Assembly (NCBI GenBank): GCA_044226365.1
Contig: JBGAHE010000010.1
Span: forward strand, 1-64,000
Reading direction: 5' to 3'
From: JALHNI01 sp044226365
GTDB lineage: Bacteria; Acidobacteriota; Terriglobia; Bryobacterales; Bryobacteraceae
Length of the DNA: 64,000 nt
The notes under the pieces are model-generated. The model worked only from the letters and a program-made list of their open reading frames with translations. It searched no databases and was not told the origin of the DNA. How positions within the stretch are numbered: position 1 is the stretch's first letter; every line of letters starts with the position of its first letter. Shown in pieces: positions 54,362-63,020 of the stretch. The position numbers and the translations under genes were made by a program.

Positions 54362-55129
54362 ATGGCCCGGGTCGTAGCCGACGATGGCCCCCACGCGCAG
54401 CATGGGTGAACGCATCCTGCGGGAGAGCGGTCATGAAGTGACGGCGGTGATGGACGGCGAGCAGGCGCTGTTGCGGTTGCCGGAAGTCGATCCGGACATC
54501 GTGCTGGTGGATGCGTTTCCTGCCCTATCGCGACGGGTACGAGATCTGCAACTTTATCAAGTCGCACCCGCGATTCCGGCATGTGCGGGTCGTGCTGACG
54601 GCGGGGTGCTCAAGCCGCTCGATGAGCATCGGGCGCGCCATGTGGGCTGCGACGCGATTCTAAAAAGCCGGAAGCGTCGGTGGTGATTGAGACGCTGCGG
54701 CCATTGTTTGAGCGGGCGCGGCGCGGTCGCGAGACGTTCGGCATGACGCCGAGTGTGAAGTTGACGCCCGAAGTGGAGCATCTGCTGGGCGACCCGGAGG
54801 ATGACCTCGAGCCGACGCTCGATACGGTGATTCCGGCGAGTCCGGCGGCGCCATGGATGGCCCCAGTGACGGTGATGCCGATGCCGGCTTCGATTCCGGC
54901 CGCGAGCGCCACTGCGAGCGCCGGCGCGGCGGCGGCCCCGGCCCTGATTCCTCCTCAGACCGTACCGGTGATTCCGACGTTGCCGACGATGCGGGAGACC
55001 GATCCGGAGATGGTGCGGGCGGCGGTGACACTGGCTCTCGATGCCGCGATGCCGACGCTGATTGACGAACTTACGAAGCGCGTCCTGATCGCGCTTCAGC
55101 CCCAGGAACGAAAAGCAAATCATGGCTGA
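54362..55129 (+). pseudogene. Frameshifted first copy of the receiver-domain gene
   Basis: Corresponds to 60928-61704. Indels near 54375, 54386, 54400, 54520, 54610 and 54662 break the receiver half. The last ~150 codons, from about 54680, are in frame and continue to the TGA at 55129. Confidence 0.85.
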
Positions 55130-55619
55130 TAGCAGTTTTGACGTGGTATCCAAGATCGCCTTGCCGGAGGTGGTGAACGCCATTCAGCAAGCGCAGAAAG
55201 AGATCCTGACGCGGTACGACCTGAAGGACTCGAAGTCGACCATCGACTTGAACGAGAAAGACCTGAAGATCGTGCTGGCGAGCGGGGACGACTTCAAGTT
55301 GAAGGCCGTCACCGAGATCCTGCAGAGCAAGCTGGTGAAGCGCGGCGTGTCGATCAAGAATCTGGAATTCGGCAAGGTGGAGCCGGCCGCCGGGCAGTCC
55401 GTGCGGCAGGAAGTGAAGCTGCTTCAGGGAATTCCGCAGGAAAAGGCGAAGGACATCGTCCGCGTCATCAAGGACAGCAAGAAGAAGGTACAGGCGGCGA
55501 TCCAGGGCGATATGGTGCGGGTGACCGGCAAGGACAAGGACGTCCTGCAGGAAGTACTGGCGATGCTGCGCAGCGAGCGATTTCGGCGTCGAATTACGCA
55601 GTTCACCAACTACCGCTAG
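55122..55619 (+). CDS. YajQ-family nucleotide-binding protein, first copy
   Basis: 165 residues, open frame. Identical to the second copy for most of its length, but the C-terminus reads RSERFRRRITQFTNYR where the other has RSGDFGVELQFTNYR: compensating indels in ~25 nt shift and restore the frame, leaving one extra residue. YajQ proteins bind cyclic-di-GMP or other nucleotides in some bacteria. Confidence 0.85.
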   Translation: MADSSFDVVSKIALPEVVNAIQQAQKEILTRYDLKDSKSTIDLNEKDLKIVLASGDDFKLKAVTEILQSKLVKRGVSIKNLEFGKVEPAAGQSVRQEVKLLQGIPQEKAKDIVRVIKDSKKKVQAAIQGDMVRVTGKDKDVLQEVLAMLRSERFRRRITQFTNYR

Positions 55620-55622
55620 CCG

Positions 55623-56248
55623 ATGCCCCGGCTGATTGAATCGCTGATGGTTCCGGGCCCGGTGGGGCGCCTGGAAGCTTTGCTCGAAGAACTGGACCGC
55701 CGGCCAAAGTCGTCCCGCTGGTTTGCCATCCGCATCCGCAACTGCGGCACGATGCACAACAAGGTGGTCTACCGGTTGGCGCGCGGTTTGCGGAGCAGGG
55801 TTCGGTGGTGCTGCGCTTTAACTATCGCGGTGTGAACCTGAGCGAAGGCACCTATGACAAAGGCGTGGGCGAAGTGGAAGATGCGCGCGCGTGTCTGATG
55901 GTGTTGCGTGAACGGTATCCGCAGTTGCCGTATCAAGTGGCGGGGTTCATTTCGGTCACGGGTGGCGTTGAAACTGGGCTGCGAACTGGAACCAGAGCAG
56001 ATCATCGCGGTGGGCTTTCCAACCGTGTACGCCGACCATCAACCTGCTCGACGGTTGTACGAAAGAAGCAGGTGTTTATCAGAGTACGAATGACGAGTTC
56101 GGGCCGGGGCCGGACTTGATTCATCTGTGCGGTCGCTGCCGGAGCCCAAGGAACTGCATTGGGTGACGGCGAAGGACCATTTTTTGTCGATGCGCTCGAT
56201 GAGTATGAGAATGTCGTGCGCGCGGTCAGACGCGGGCGGGCTTCTTAG
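55623..56248 (+). pseudogene. Frameshifted first copy of a small alpha/beta hydrolase gene
   Basis: Corresponds to 62195-62824. Indels near 55692, 55706, 55740, 55796, 55952, 56041, 56080 and 56128 break the frame; the GxSxG region (intact GFSFGS) reads here as GFISVTGG. Confidence 0.85.
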
Positions 56249-56680
56249 ACGGGCCGGGGGGCCGCTGAGACGGACGGGTGAGGGGAAGGGTCCGGGTGGG
56301 GATCGGGATGTTGGGCGCAGGTCCTATATTCTGGAGCTTTGAGGCACTTCCGGTGACTTGTGTTGCGTGTGGCGCGTTCCAGTGGCGGACGCCCTATGCT
56401 GAGGTGGTGCGGCGGCTGCGGGGCAAGATGACCCGCAACTGGTGGTGGAGCACGACGGTGCGGGATAGTGGTGTCGACTGGTGGACGAGCGGTTGCCGCT
56501 GACCCTGATTCCGGCGACGACGGGCGGCGGCGATGAATCGTTCGCAGTCGGTGGTGCGGGAAATGGTGTCGCGCTGAATTTGCCGCTGGGGGGGACCAAC
56601 CGGCGGCAGGTGGCGGGGCCAGAGGTGAAGCTGCTGGATTAGGCACGGCGGGTGGATTCCTCTGCCCTCGGGATGGGCGC
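56249..56680. other. Junction stretch between the two copies of the 6.5-kb repeat
   Basis: About 430 bp. Its first part resembles, with many differences, the sequence after the intact hydrolase gene (both contain a TGTGTTGCGTGTG block and a GGGGCAAGATGACCCG block). A reading frame from 56481 to the TAG at 56642 (VDERLPLTLIPATTGGGDE...) looks like a genuine protein C-terminus of 53 residues, and the same frame reads QDDPQLVVEHDGAG just upstream before a TAG at 56466. No family recognised. It has no counterpart after the second copy. Confidence 0.45.
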
Positions 56681-56681
56681 T

Positions 56682-57293
56682 TGCGGCTTCGGCGATCGCC
56701 CCAGCCTTGATCATCTTCCAGTAGGGCTCGGTGATGTCGACCGTCGTCGCGCCCTCTCCGATCGAATAGCCGCCATCCAGCACCAGGCTGATGCGGCCAT
56801 CCATCATTCCAAAAACTTCAATGCCCGAGCGGCAGGTGGGCGAGCCGGACATGTTCGCGCTGGTCGCGATCAGGGGTTGCGCCAGCGCTTCGATCAGCCG
56901 GGCGGCCACGATCGACTTCGATTGCCGCAACGCCAGTCGGCCCGTATTGCCGGTGACCCGCAGGGGCACCCGCGTCGCCGCCGGCACGATCACCGTCAGG
57001 GGACCGGGCCAGAAACGGCGGGCCAGCAGTTGGAAGCGGGTGGTGATTTCGGAGGTGAGGTCTTCGGCCATCAGCAGGTCGCTGACGAGCAGGGGCAGGG
57101 AGCGGGCCGGTTCGCGGCCTTTGGCCTGAAAGACCTTGCCGACAGCGGCCAGGTTGAAGGGATCGGCGACGATCGTGTAGAGCGCATCGGTGGGGATGGC
57201 GACGATGCCCCCGCGGCGAATGACCGACGCTGCCCGGTCGATGGCCTCGCGGGAGGGGTCGTCTTGTTTGATTTCAACTAGATCCGTTGCCAC
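56682..57293 (-). pseudogene. L-threonylcarbamoyladenylate synthase, second copy, 3' end lost at the junction
   Basis: Nearly identical to 50097-50738, including the whole YrdC domain, but the last ~10 codons (DIADCLKGGK) are replaced by junction sequence and the frame runs on into unrelated codons to 56394. It might still be functional if real, because the lost tail is short. Confidence 0.75.
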
Positions 57294-57366
57294 GCTGGTA
57301 CTGTTGGGACGTTAAATCCGAGAATCTCTCAGTCTACCTCACTATGTACAATCGATAGAAGGTCAC

Positions 57367-58287
57367 ATGCACATCCGCGACATTTTTGCCGAAGACCGTA
57401 CGACGCTCTCGTTCGAGTTCTTTCCCCCGAAGGGCGAAGCCGATGCGAACGCGCTCTTCGAGAACATTGCCCAGTTGGAAGAACTGCAGCCTTCGTTCGT
57501 GTCGGTCACCTATGGCGCGGGCGGCTCGACCCGGCAGCTGACGCACGACCTGGTGACCCGGATTCAGCAAACCACGACGTTGTCGCCGGTGCCGCATCTC
57601 ACCTGCGTCTGCCACAAGGCGGAAGAGGTGGAGGACATCCTGACGAAGTACGCGCAGGTGAAGGTGGCCAATATCCTGGCTTTGGCCGGCGATCCGCCGC
57701 GGCATCTGACGAATTATCAGCGTTCCGAAGACAGCTTTCAGCACGCCGGCGATCTGGTGCGTTTCATCCGCCAATTCAACGAGAGCGGACGGCATCCGGA
57801 CAAGCGTGGATTCGGCATCGGAGTGGCGGGGTTTCCCGAAGGTCATCCGGCGACGCCGAACCGGCTGGTGGAGATCGACCGGCTGAAGGCGAAGGTGGAC
57901 GAAGGCGCCGACTATATCGTGACGCAGTTGTTCTTCGACAATCGCGACTTCTACGACTTCCGCGAGCGCTGCGATCTGGCGGGGATCCGGATTCCGATTA
58001 TCGCGGGCATCATGCCGGTGACCACGGTGTCCGGCTTGAAGCGGATGGCCGAACTGGCGCTGGGCGTGCGGATTCCGGCGCCGCTGCTCCGGGCCGTGCA
58101 GCGGGCGGACGGGGATGCCGAAGCCGTCAAGCGAGTGGGCATCCACTGGGCGACGGAGCAATCCCGAGATCTGCTGGACCATAACGTGGCCGGTATCCAC
58201 TTCTATACGCTGAACAAGTCCGATGCGACGCGGCAGATCTACCAGAGCCTGGGGCTGCGCGACAGTTTGCCTGTCCGGCGCAGGTAA
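57367..58287 (+). CDS. metF: Methylenetetrahydrofolate reductase, second copy
   Basis: 306 residues with all MetF motifs (LSFEFFPPKGEAD, VTYGAGGSTR, CVCHKAEEVEDI, GVAGFPEGHP). It heads an apparently intact co-directional run metF-omp-rpe-bamD-receiver-yajQ-hydrolase with gaps of about 44, 3, 55, 3, -8 and 3 nt. The run is probably one operon. Confidence 0.95.
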   Translation: MHIRDIFAEDRTTLSFEFFPPKGEADANALFENIAQLEELQPSFVSVTYGAGGSTRQLTHDLVTRIQQTTTLSPVPHLTCVCHKAEEVEDILTKYAQVKVANILALAGDPPRHLTNYQRSEDSFQHAGDLVRFIRQFNESGRHPDKRGFGIGVAGFPEGHPATPNRLVEIDRLKAKVDEGADYIVTQLFFDNRDFYDFRERCDLAGIRIPIIAGIMPVTTVSGLKRMAELALGVRIPAPLLRAVQRADGDAEAVKRVGIHWATEQSRDLLDHNVAGIHFYTLNKSDATRQIYQSLGLRDSLPVRRR

Positions 58288-58331
58288 ACAGTCGCGGGAC
58301 CTTGCTGAAATCTTCGCCTTCGCTCAGTAAG

Positions 58332-58919
58332 ATGAAGGCAATGAAAATCATGTTGGCGCTAGTGGCGTTCGCTCTGGCGCTGCCTCCCCTTTTCGCGCAA
58401 CGCGTGGGTATCGGCATCAAGGCCGGTGTTCCGCTGACGGATGTACTGAAACCCGGCGCCATCACGCAGGGCAAGGTCGATACGACGCGGCTGACGATTG
58501 GTCCGGTGATCGATTTGCGTCTGCCGTTCGGCCTGGGGCTCGAGACCGGCGCGCTGTATAAACGCTTCCGGCAGACGGGGATGGCCGGGTCGACGAACGT
58601 CGATCAAACGGGGAAGAGCTGGGAGTTTCCGATTCTGGCGAAGGTCCGGTTGCCCGGCGCGCTGGTGCATCCGTACGTGGAGGGCGGCTACAGCTACAGC
58701 CGGCTGACCGACATCGTGAAGCCGTTCCAGACGGCGGTGACGAATCCCAAGGATCTGGTGGCGTCGGTAACGCGGCCAGGCTTTGTGATGGGGGCCGGGA
58801 TGGAGATCGGGTCCGGGAAGCTGCGGCTGGTGCCGGGGCTGCGTTGGACACGGTATTCGGAAAGCAGTTTTATCCCGTCGAAGAATGCAATCGACTTCCT
58901 GGTCGGGTTAATGTTCTAG
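58332..58919 (+). CDS. Outer-membrane beta-barrel protein
   Basis: 195 residues from the ATG at 58332 (58341 is also possible). Signal peptide (KIMLALVAFALALPPLFAQ). The mature chain has alternating hydrophobic/polar strands ending in an aromatic C-terminus (AIDFLVGLMF), typical of Bam-recognised barrels: VGIGIKAGVPL, LTIGPVIDLRLPFGLGLETGALYK, ILAKVRLPG, PYVEGGYSYSRL, FVMGAGMEIGSGKLRLVPGLRW. About eight strands, similar to OmpA/PorT-like small barrels. Role unknown. Confidence 0.8.
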   Translation: MKAMKIMLALVAFALALPPLFAQRVGIGIKAGVPLTDVLKPGAITQGKVDTTRLTIGPVIDLRLPFGLGLETGALYKRFRQTGMAGSTNVDQTGKSWEFPILAKVRLPGALVHPYVEGGYSYSRLTDIVKPFQTAVTNPKDLVASVTRPGFVMGAGMEIGSGKLRLVPGLRWTRYSESSFIPSKNAIDFLVGLMF

Positions 58920-58922
58920 AAG

Positions 58923-59600
58923 ATGCCCGAAATTCTGCCCTCGATTCTGTCCGCCGATTTTGCCCAATTGGGTGCCGACATCGCCCGCGCCGAAGCCGGC
59001 GGAGCGACGATGCTGCATCTGGACGTGATGGATGGGCACTTTGTGCCCAACATCAGTTTAGGGTTGCCGGTGGTGAAGGCGGTGCGCAAGGGATCGCGGT
59101 CGATTCTGGACGTGCACCTGATGATTACCGATCCCGACCGTTATCTGGCGTCGTTTCGCGAGGCTGGAGCGGATCAGATGTCGGTGCATCAGGAAGCGTG
59201 TCCGCATCTGGACCGCACGTTGAACGAGATTCGTCGGCTGGGCGCGAAGGCGGGGGTGGTGCTCAACCCGGCCACGCCGCTAGTGACGATCGAACATGTG
59301 CTCGAAGTGGCTGACTTCGTGCTGTTAATGAGCGTCAATCCAGGATTCGGCGGGCAGAAGTTCATTCCCTACGTTCTGGACAAGGTCCGCGCGCTGGCCA
59401 GGCTGCGGGCTAACCGAGGATTAGGCTTTTCGATTGAGATTGATGGCGGGATCACGGAAGACAATGTCACCGCGGTGGTGGAAGCCGGGGTCGATTGGCT
59501 GGTGGCGGGATCGAGTGTGTTCGGGAGTGCGGATCCCACTGCAGCCGTGCGGAAAATGCAACAATTGGCCCACGGGGCGGCCCACCAGTTGCACGCCTGA
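58923..59600 (+). CDS. rpe: Ribulose-phosphate 3-epimerase
   Basis: 225 residues. LPSILSADFAQLGADI at the N-terminus, MLHLDVMDGHFVPNIS with metal-binding His/Asp, VHLMITDPDRYL, VLLMSVNPGFGGQKFIP and IEIDGGITEDN are all diagnostic. Interconverts ribulose-5-P and xylulose-5-P in the pentose phosphate pathway, linking with zwf-opcA-pgl at 21-24.6 kb. Confidence 0.96.
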   Translation: MPEILPSILSADFAQLGADIARAEAGGATMLHLDVMDGHFVPNISLGLPVVKAVRKGSRSILDVHLMITDPDRYLASFREAGADQMSVHQEACPHLDRTLNEIRRLGAKAGVVLNPATPLVTIEHVLEVADFVLLMSVNPGFGGQKFIPYVLDKVRALARLRANRGLGFSIEIDGGITEDNVTAVVEAGVDWLVAGSSVFGSADPTAAVRKMQQLAHGAAHQLHA

Positions 59601-59655
59601 AGCCGTCGACAGGCTAAATCGCAATCGACCATGTAGAATGAAGAGGTTGACCAAA

Positions 59656-60924
59656 ATGCGCCCATTTGCGATCACGCGCCAGAGCCTGATTTTGCTGTGC
59701 CTTCTCCTGGCGTTGCTATCCGGCTGCCGCAAGAAGAAGTACGAAAACCCGATCACCAAAGACACCCAACAGCCGGACAAAGTGTTGTTTGACAAGGCGG
59801 TGGGCGATATCGAAAGAGGCCGTTATGAGGTGGCGCGGCTGACGCTGCAGACGCTGATTAACACCTACGATACGAGTGAATATCTGGCGAAGGCGAAGCT
59901 GGCGATTGCCGATAGCTGGTTCCGCGAAGGCGGGTCCAATGGTTTGGCTCAGGCCGAGGCCGAATACAAGGACTTTATCCTGTTCTACCCGACGATGGAA
60001 GAGTCGGCCGAGAGCCAGGAAAAGATCTGCATGATCCATTACAAGCAGATGGAGAAGCCCGATCGCGATCCGAACCAGGCGCAGCGGGCGGAAGAAGAGT
60101 GCCGGCAGGTGCTGGTGCAGTTCCCCAATTCGAAGTTCGCGCCGCGCGTCTCGCAGCTGTTGCGCAACATCCAGGAAGCGATTGCCGAAGGCGAGTTCCG
60201 CGTGGGTGCCTTCTATCACAAGAAGGGCAGCTTCCCGGCGGCGGCGAATCGTCTGCAGACGTTGACCGACCATTTCCCGATCTATAGTCAGGCCGATGAG
60301 GCGCTGTGGCAGTTGGGCGATTCCTACAGCCGGATGGGTTCGCGTTTCCGCGAGCGCGCCGGACAGGCGTATTCGCGCATCGTAAAGGAATATCCGCTGA
60401 GCCCGCGCGTGGACGAAGCGAAGAACATGCTGAAGCAGATGGAAATGCCGATTCCCGAGGCGGATCCGGCGGCGGCGGCGCGCATGAAGTACGAGGCGGA
60501 AAACCGGACGAAGCCGGGCATGATGGATCGCAGCATGGGCTTCATGAAGCGGGGCCCCGATGTGCGTCTGGCGGCCAAGAGCGGCGCCCCGTCCATGACG
60601 CCGATGCGTCCGTCGATTCCGGTGAGTGTGCCGGCGGCGGCGACGGCCGTGGTGGGCGGCACCAACGATGTGACAATTCAGCAGACGGGCAACTCGTCGG
60701 CACTCGATACGAATCCGGATGCGCGGCAGGTGCAGCCGGGAGCGAATGGCGCGGCCCCGGGCGAGGCGAGCGGACAGGCGGCCCCCGGAGCGACCGGGAC
60801 GGCGTCGACGCCCGCGGCGACCAGCAACGAGCCGTTGCCGGTGAACCGGCAGGCGCCTCCGCCGAAGAAAAAGAAGGCGGCCAAGGCCCCCAAAGTAACG
60901 AAGAAAACCGAGCAGAAGAACTGA
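59656..60924 (+). CDS. BamD/ComL-like TPR lipoprotein with long Pro/Ala-rich tail
   Basis: 422 residues from the ATG at 59656, chosen for an AGAGG site 9 nt upstream (an ATG at 59638 is in frame). Lipobox LLALLSGC gives an outer-membrane lipoprotein. Residues ~35-275 are TPR-like helical repeats as in BamD (KVLFDKAVGDIERGRYEVARLTLQTLINTYDTSEYLAKAKLAIADSWF; FHKKGSFPAAANRLQTL-type units). The last ~150 residues are Pro/Ala/Gly-rich and end in a Lys-rich segment, far longer than usual for BamD. It would belong to the BAM complex; the neighbour upstream encodes a barrel client. Confidence 0.85.
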   Translation: MRPFAITRQSLILLCLLLALLSGCRKKKYENPITKDTQQPDKVLFDKAVGDIERGRYEVARLTLQTLINTYDTSEYLAKAKLAIADSWFREGGSNGLAQAEAEYKDFILFYPTMEESAESQEKICMIHYKQMEKPDRDPNQAQRAEEECRQVLVQFPNSKFAPRVSQLLRNIQEAIAEGEFRVGAFYHKKGSFPAAANRLQTLTDHFPIYSQADEALWQLGDSYSRMGSRFRERAGQAYSRIVKEYPLSPRVDEAKNMLKQMEMPIPEADPAAAARMKYEAENRTKPGMMDRSMGFMKRGPDVRLAAKSGAPSMTPMRPSIPVSVPAAATAVVGGTNDVTIQQTGNSSALDTNPDARQVQPGANGAAPGEASGQAAPGATGTASTPAATSNEPLPVNRQAPPPKKKKAAKAPKVTKKTEQKN

Positions 60925-60927
60925 GAC

Positions 60928-61704
60928 ATGGCCCGAGTCCTGTTAGCCGACGATAGTCCCCACGCCCAGCGCATGGGTGAACGCATCCTGCGGGAGAGCG
61001 GTCATGAAGTGACGGCGGTGATGGACGGGGAGCGGGCGCTGTTGCGGTTGCCGGAGATTGATCCGGACATTGTGCTGGTGGATGCGTTTCTGCCGTATCG
61101 CGACGGGTACGAGATCTGCAACTTCATTAAGTCGCACCCGCGGTTCCGCCATGTGCGGGTGGTGCTGACGGCGGGCTTGCTCGAGCCGCTCGATGAGCAT
61201 CGGGCGCGCCATGTGAGCTGCGATGCGATTTTGAAAAAGCCTTTCGAGGCGTCGGTAGTGATCGAGACGCTGCGGCCGCTGTTTGAGCGGGCGCGGCGCG
61301 ATCGCGAGACGTTCGGGATGACGCCGAGCGTGAAGCTGACGCCCGAGGTGGAGCATCTGCTGGGTGACCCGGAGGATGACCTCGAGCCGACGCTCGATAC
61401 GGTGATTCCGGCGAGTCCGGCGGCGCCATGGATGGCGCCGGTGACGGTGATGCCGATGCCGGGTTCGATTCCCGCGGCGGGCTCCAATGCCAGCGCGGGC
61501 GCGGCGGCGGCCCCGGCCCTGATTCCTCCGCAGCCGGTGCCGGTGATTCCGGCGCTGCCGACGATGCGGGAGACCGATCCGGAGATGGTGCGGGCGGCGG
61601 TGACACTGGCTCTCGATGCCGCGATGCCGACGTTGATTGACGAACTTACGAAGCGCGTCCTGATCGCGCTTCAGCCCCAGGAACGAAAAGCAAACCATGG
61701 CTGA
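60928..61704 (+). CDS. Response-regulator receiver protein with disordered linker and C-terminal helix
   Basis: 258 residues. Receiver domain 1-120 with the acidic pair D8/D9 (LLADDS), phospho-acceptor D52 (LVDAF), T81 and K104 (LKKPF) all present. After it come ~90 residues of Pro/Ala-rich linker (PAAPWMAPVTVMPMPG; AGAAAAPALIPPQP) and a short helical C-terminus (MVRAAVTLALDAAMPTLIDELTKRVLIAL). No DNA-binding domain, so it probably acts by protein contact. No kinase is nearby. The C-terminal helix is kept in both copies. It overlaps yajQ by 8 nt. Confidence 0.88.
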   Translation: MARVLLADDSPHAQRMGERILRESGHEVTAVMDGERALLRLPEIDPDIVLVDAFLPYRDGYEICNFIKSHPRFRHVRVVLTAGLLEPLDEHRARHVSCDAILKKPFEASVVIETLRPLFERARRDRETFGMTPSVKLTPEVEHLLGDPEDDLEPTLDTVIPASPAAPWMAPVTVMPMPGSIPAAGSNASAGAAAAPALIPPQPVPVIPALPTMRETDPEMVRAAVTLALDAAMPTLIDELTKRVLIALQPQERKANHG

Positions 61705-62191
61705 TAGCAGTTTCGACGTTGTATCCAAGATTGCCTTGCCGGAGGTGGTGAATGCCATTCAGCAAGCGCAGAAAGAGATCCTGACCCGTTACGATCTGAA
61801 GGACTCGAAGTCGACCATCGACTTGAATGAGAAAGACCTGAAGATCGTGCTGGCGAGCGGGGACGACTTCAAGTTGAAGGCCGTCACCGAGATCCTGCAG
61901 AGCAAGCTGGTGAAGCGCGGCGTGTCGATCAAGAATCTGGAATTCGGCAAGGTGGAGCCGGCCGCCGGGCAGTCCGTGCGGCAGGAAGTGAAGCTGCTTC
62001 AGGGAATTCCGCAGGAAAAGGCGAAGGACATCGTCCGCGTCATCAAGGACAGCAAGAAAAAGGTCCAGGCGGCGATCCAGGGCGATGCGGTCCGGGTAAC
62101 CGGCAAGGACAAGGACACGTTGCAGGAAGTGCTGGCGATGCTGCGCAGCGGCGATTTCGGCGTCGAATTGCAGTTCACCAACTACCGCTAG
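61697..62191 (+). CDS. YajQ-family nucleotide-binding protein, second copy
   Basis: 164 residues, the standard YajQ length. DSSFDVVSKIALPEVVNAIQQAQKEI, the RYDLKDSK segment and KKVQAAIQGDAVRVTGKDKDTLQ are diagnostic, as is the closing LQFTNYR. Family members bind c-di-GMP in Xanthomonas; the ligand here is untested. Overlaps the receiver gene by 8 nt, which is suggestive of a joint signalling role. Confidence 0.94.
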   Translation: MADSSFDVVSKIALPEVVNAIQQAQKEILTRYDLKDSKSTIDLNEKDLKIVLASGDDFKLKAVTEILQSKLVKRGVSIKNLEFGKVEPAAGQSVRQEVKLLQGIPQEKAKDIVRVIKDSKKKVQAAIQGDAVRVTGKDKDTLQEVLAMLRSGDFGVELQFTNYR

Positions 62192-62194
62192 CCG

Positions 62195-62824
62195 ATGCCG
62201 CGGCTGATTGAATCGCTGATGGTTCCGGGCCCGGTGGGGCGGCTGGAAGCGTTGCTGGAAGAACCGGATACGCCGGCCAAGGTCGTTACGCTGGTTTGCC
62301 ATCCGCATCCGCAGCACGGCGGCACGATGCACAACAAGGTGGTCTACCGGTTGGCGCGCGGCTTGCGGAGCCAGGGTTCGGTGGTGCTGCGCTTCAACTA
62401 TCGCGGCGTGAACCTGAGCGAAGGCACCTATGACAAAGGCGTGGGCGAGGTGGAAGACGCGCGCGCGTGTCTGACGGTGTTGCGGGAACGGTATCCGCAG
62501 TTGCCTTATCAGATAGCGGGCTTCAGTTTCGGATCGCGGGTGGCGTTGAAACTGGGCTGCCAAATGGAACCGGAGCAGATCATAGCCGTGGGCTTCCCCA
62601 CGGTGTACGCCGACCGTAGCTTTCTCGACGGTTGTACGAAGAAGCGGGTGTTTATCCAGAGTACGAATGACGAGTTCGGGCCGGGGCCGGACTTGATTCA
62701 TCTGTATGAGTCGCTGCCGGAGCCCAAGGAACTGCACTGGGTGACGGCGAAGGACCACTTTTTTGTCGATGCGCTCGATGAGTACGAGAATGTCGTGCGC
62801 ACGGTCGGCCGCGGGCGGTCTTAG
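62195..62824 (+). CDS. Small alpha/beta hydrolase (dienelactone hydrolase-like), second copy
   Basis: 209 residues. LVCHPHPQHGGTMHNKVVYRLARGL (oxyanion HPHPxxGG), LRFNYRGVNLSEGTYD, and the nucleophile S111 in IAGFSFGSRVALKLG. The late His is in TAKDHFF. This is the family of small alpha/beta hydrolases with the HPHPL/Q-x-GG start. Substrate unknown. It ends the metF run. Confidence 0.88.
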   Translation: MPRLIESLMVPGPVGRLEALLEEPDTPAKVVTLVCHPHPQHGGTMHNKVVYRLARGLRSQGSVVLRFNYRGVNLSEGTYDKGVGEVEDARACLTVLRERYPQLPYQIAGFSFGSRVALKLGCQMEPEQIIAVGFPTVYADRSFLDGCTKKRVFIQSTNDEFGPGPDLIHLYESLPEPKELHWVTAKDHFFVDALDEYENVVRTVGRGRS

Positions 62825-63020
62825 CCGCTGAGACGGACGGCTGACGCGGGTCGGGGTGGCTTCTGCGCCTTCCTTTGTGTTGCGTGTGCCTTACCGAGCG
62901 GGTGCGGGGCAAGATGACCCGGGTGATGGCTTGGGGATGGTGGTGGACGTGGACGAACCCGCAGCACGGGCGGCGTCGTGATTTGCCCGCGCCTCGCCTC
63001 GATCCCACCTACACAGGCAC

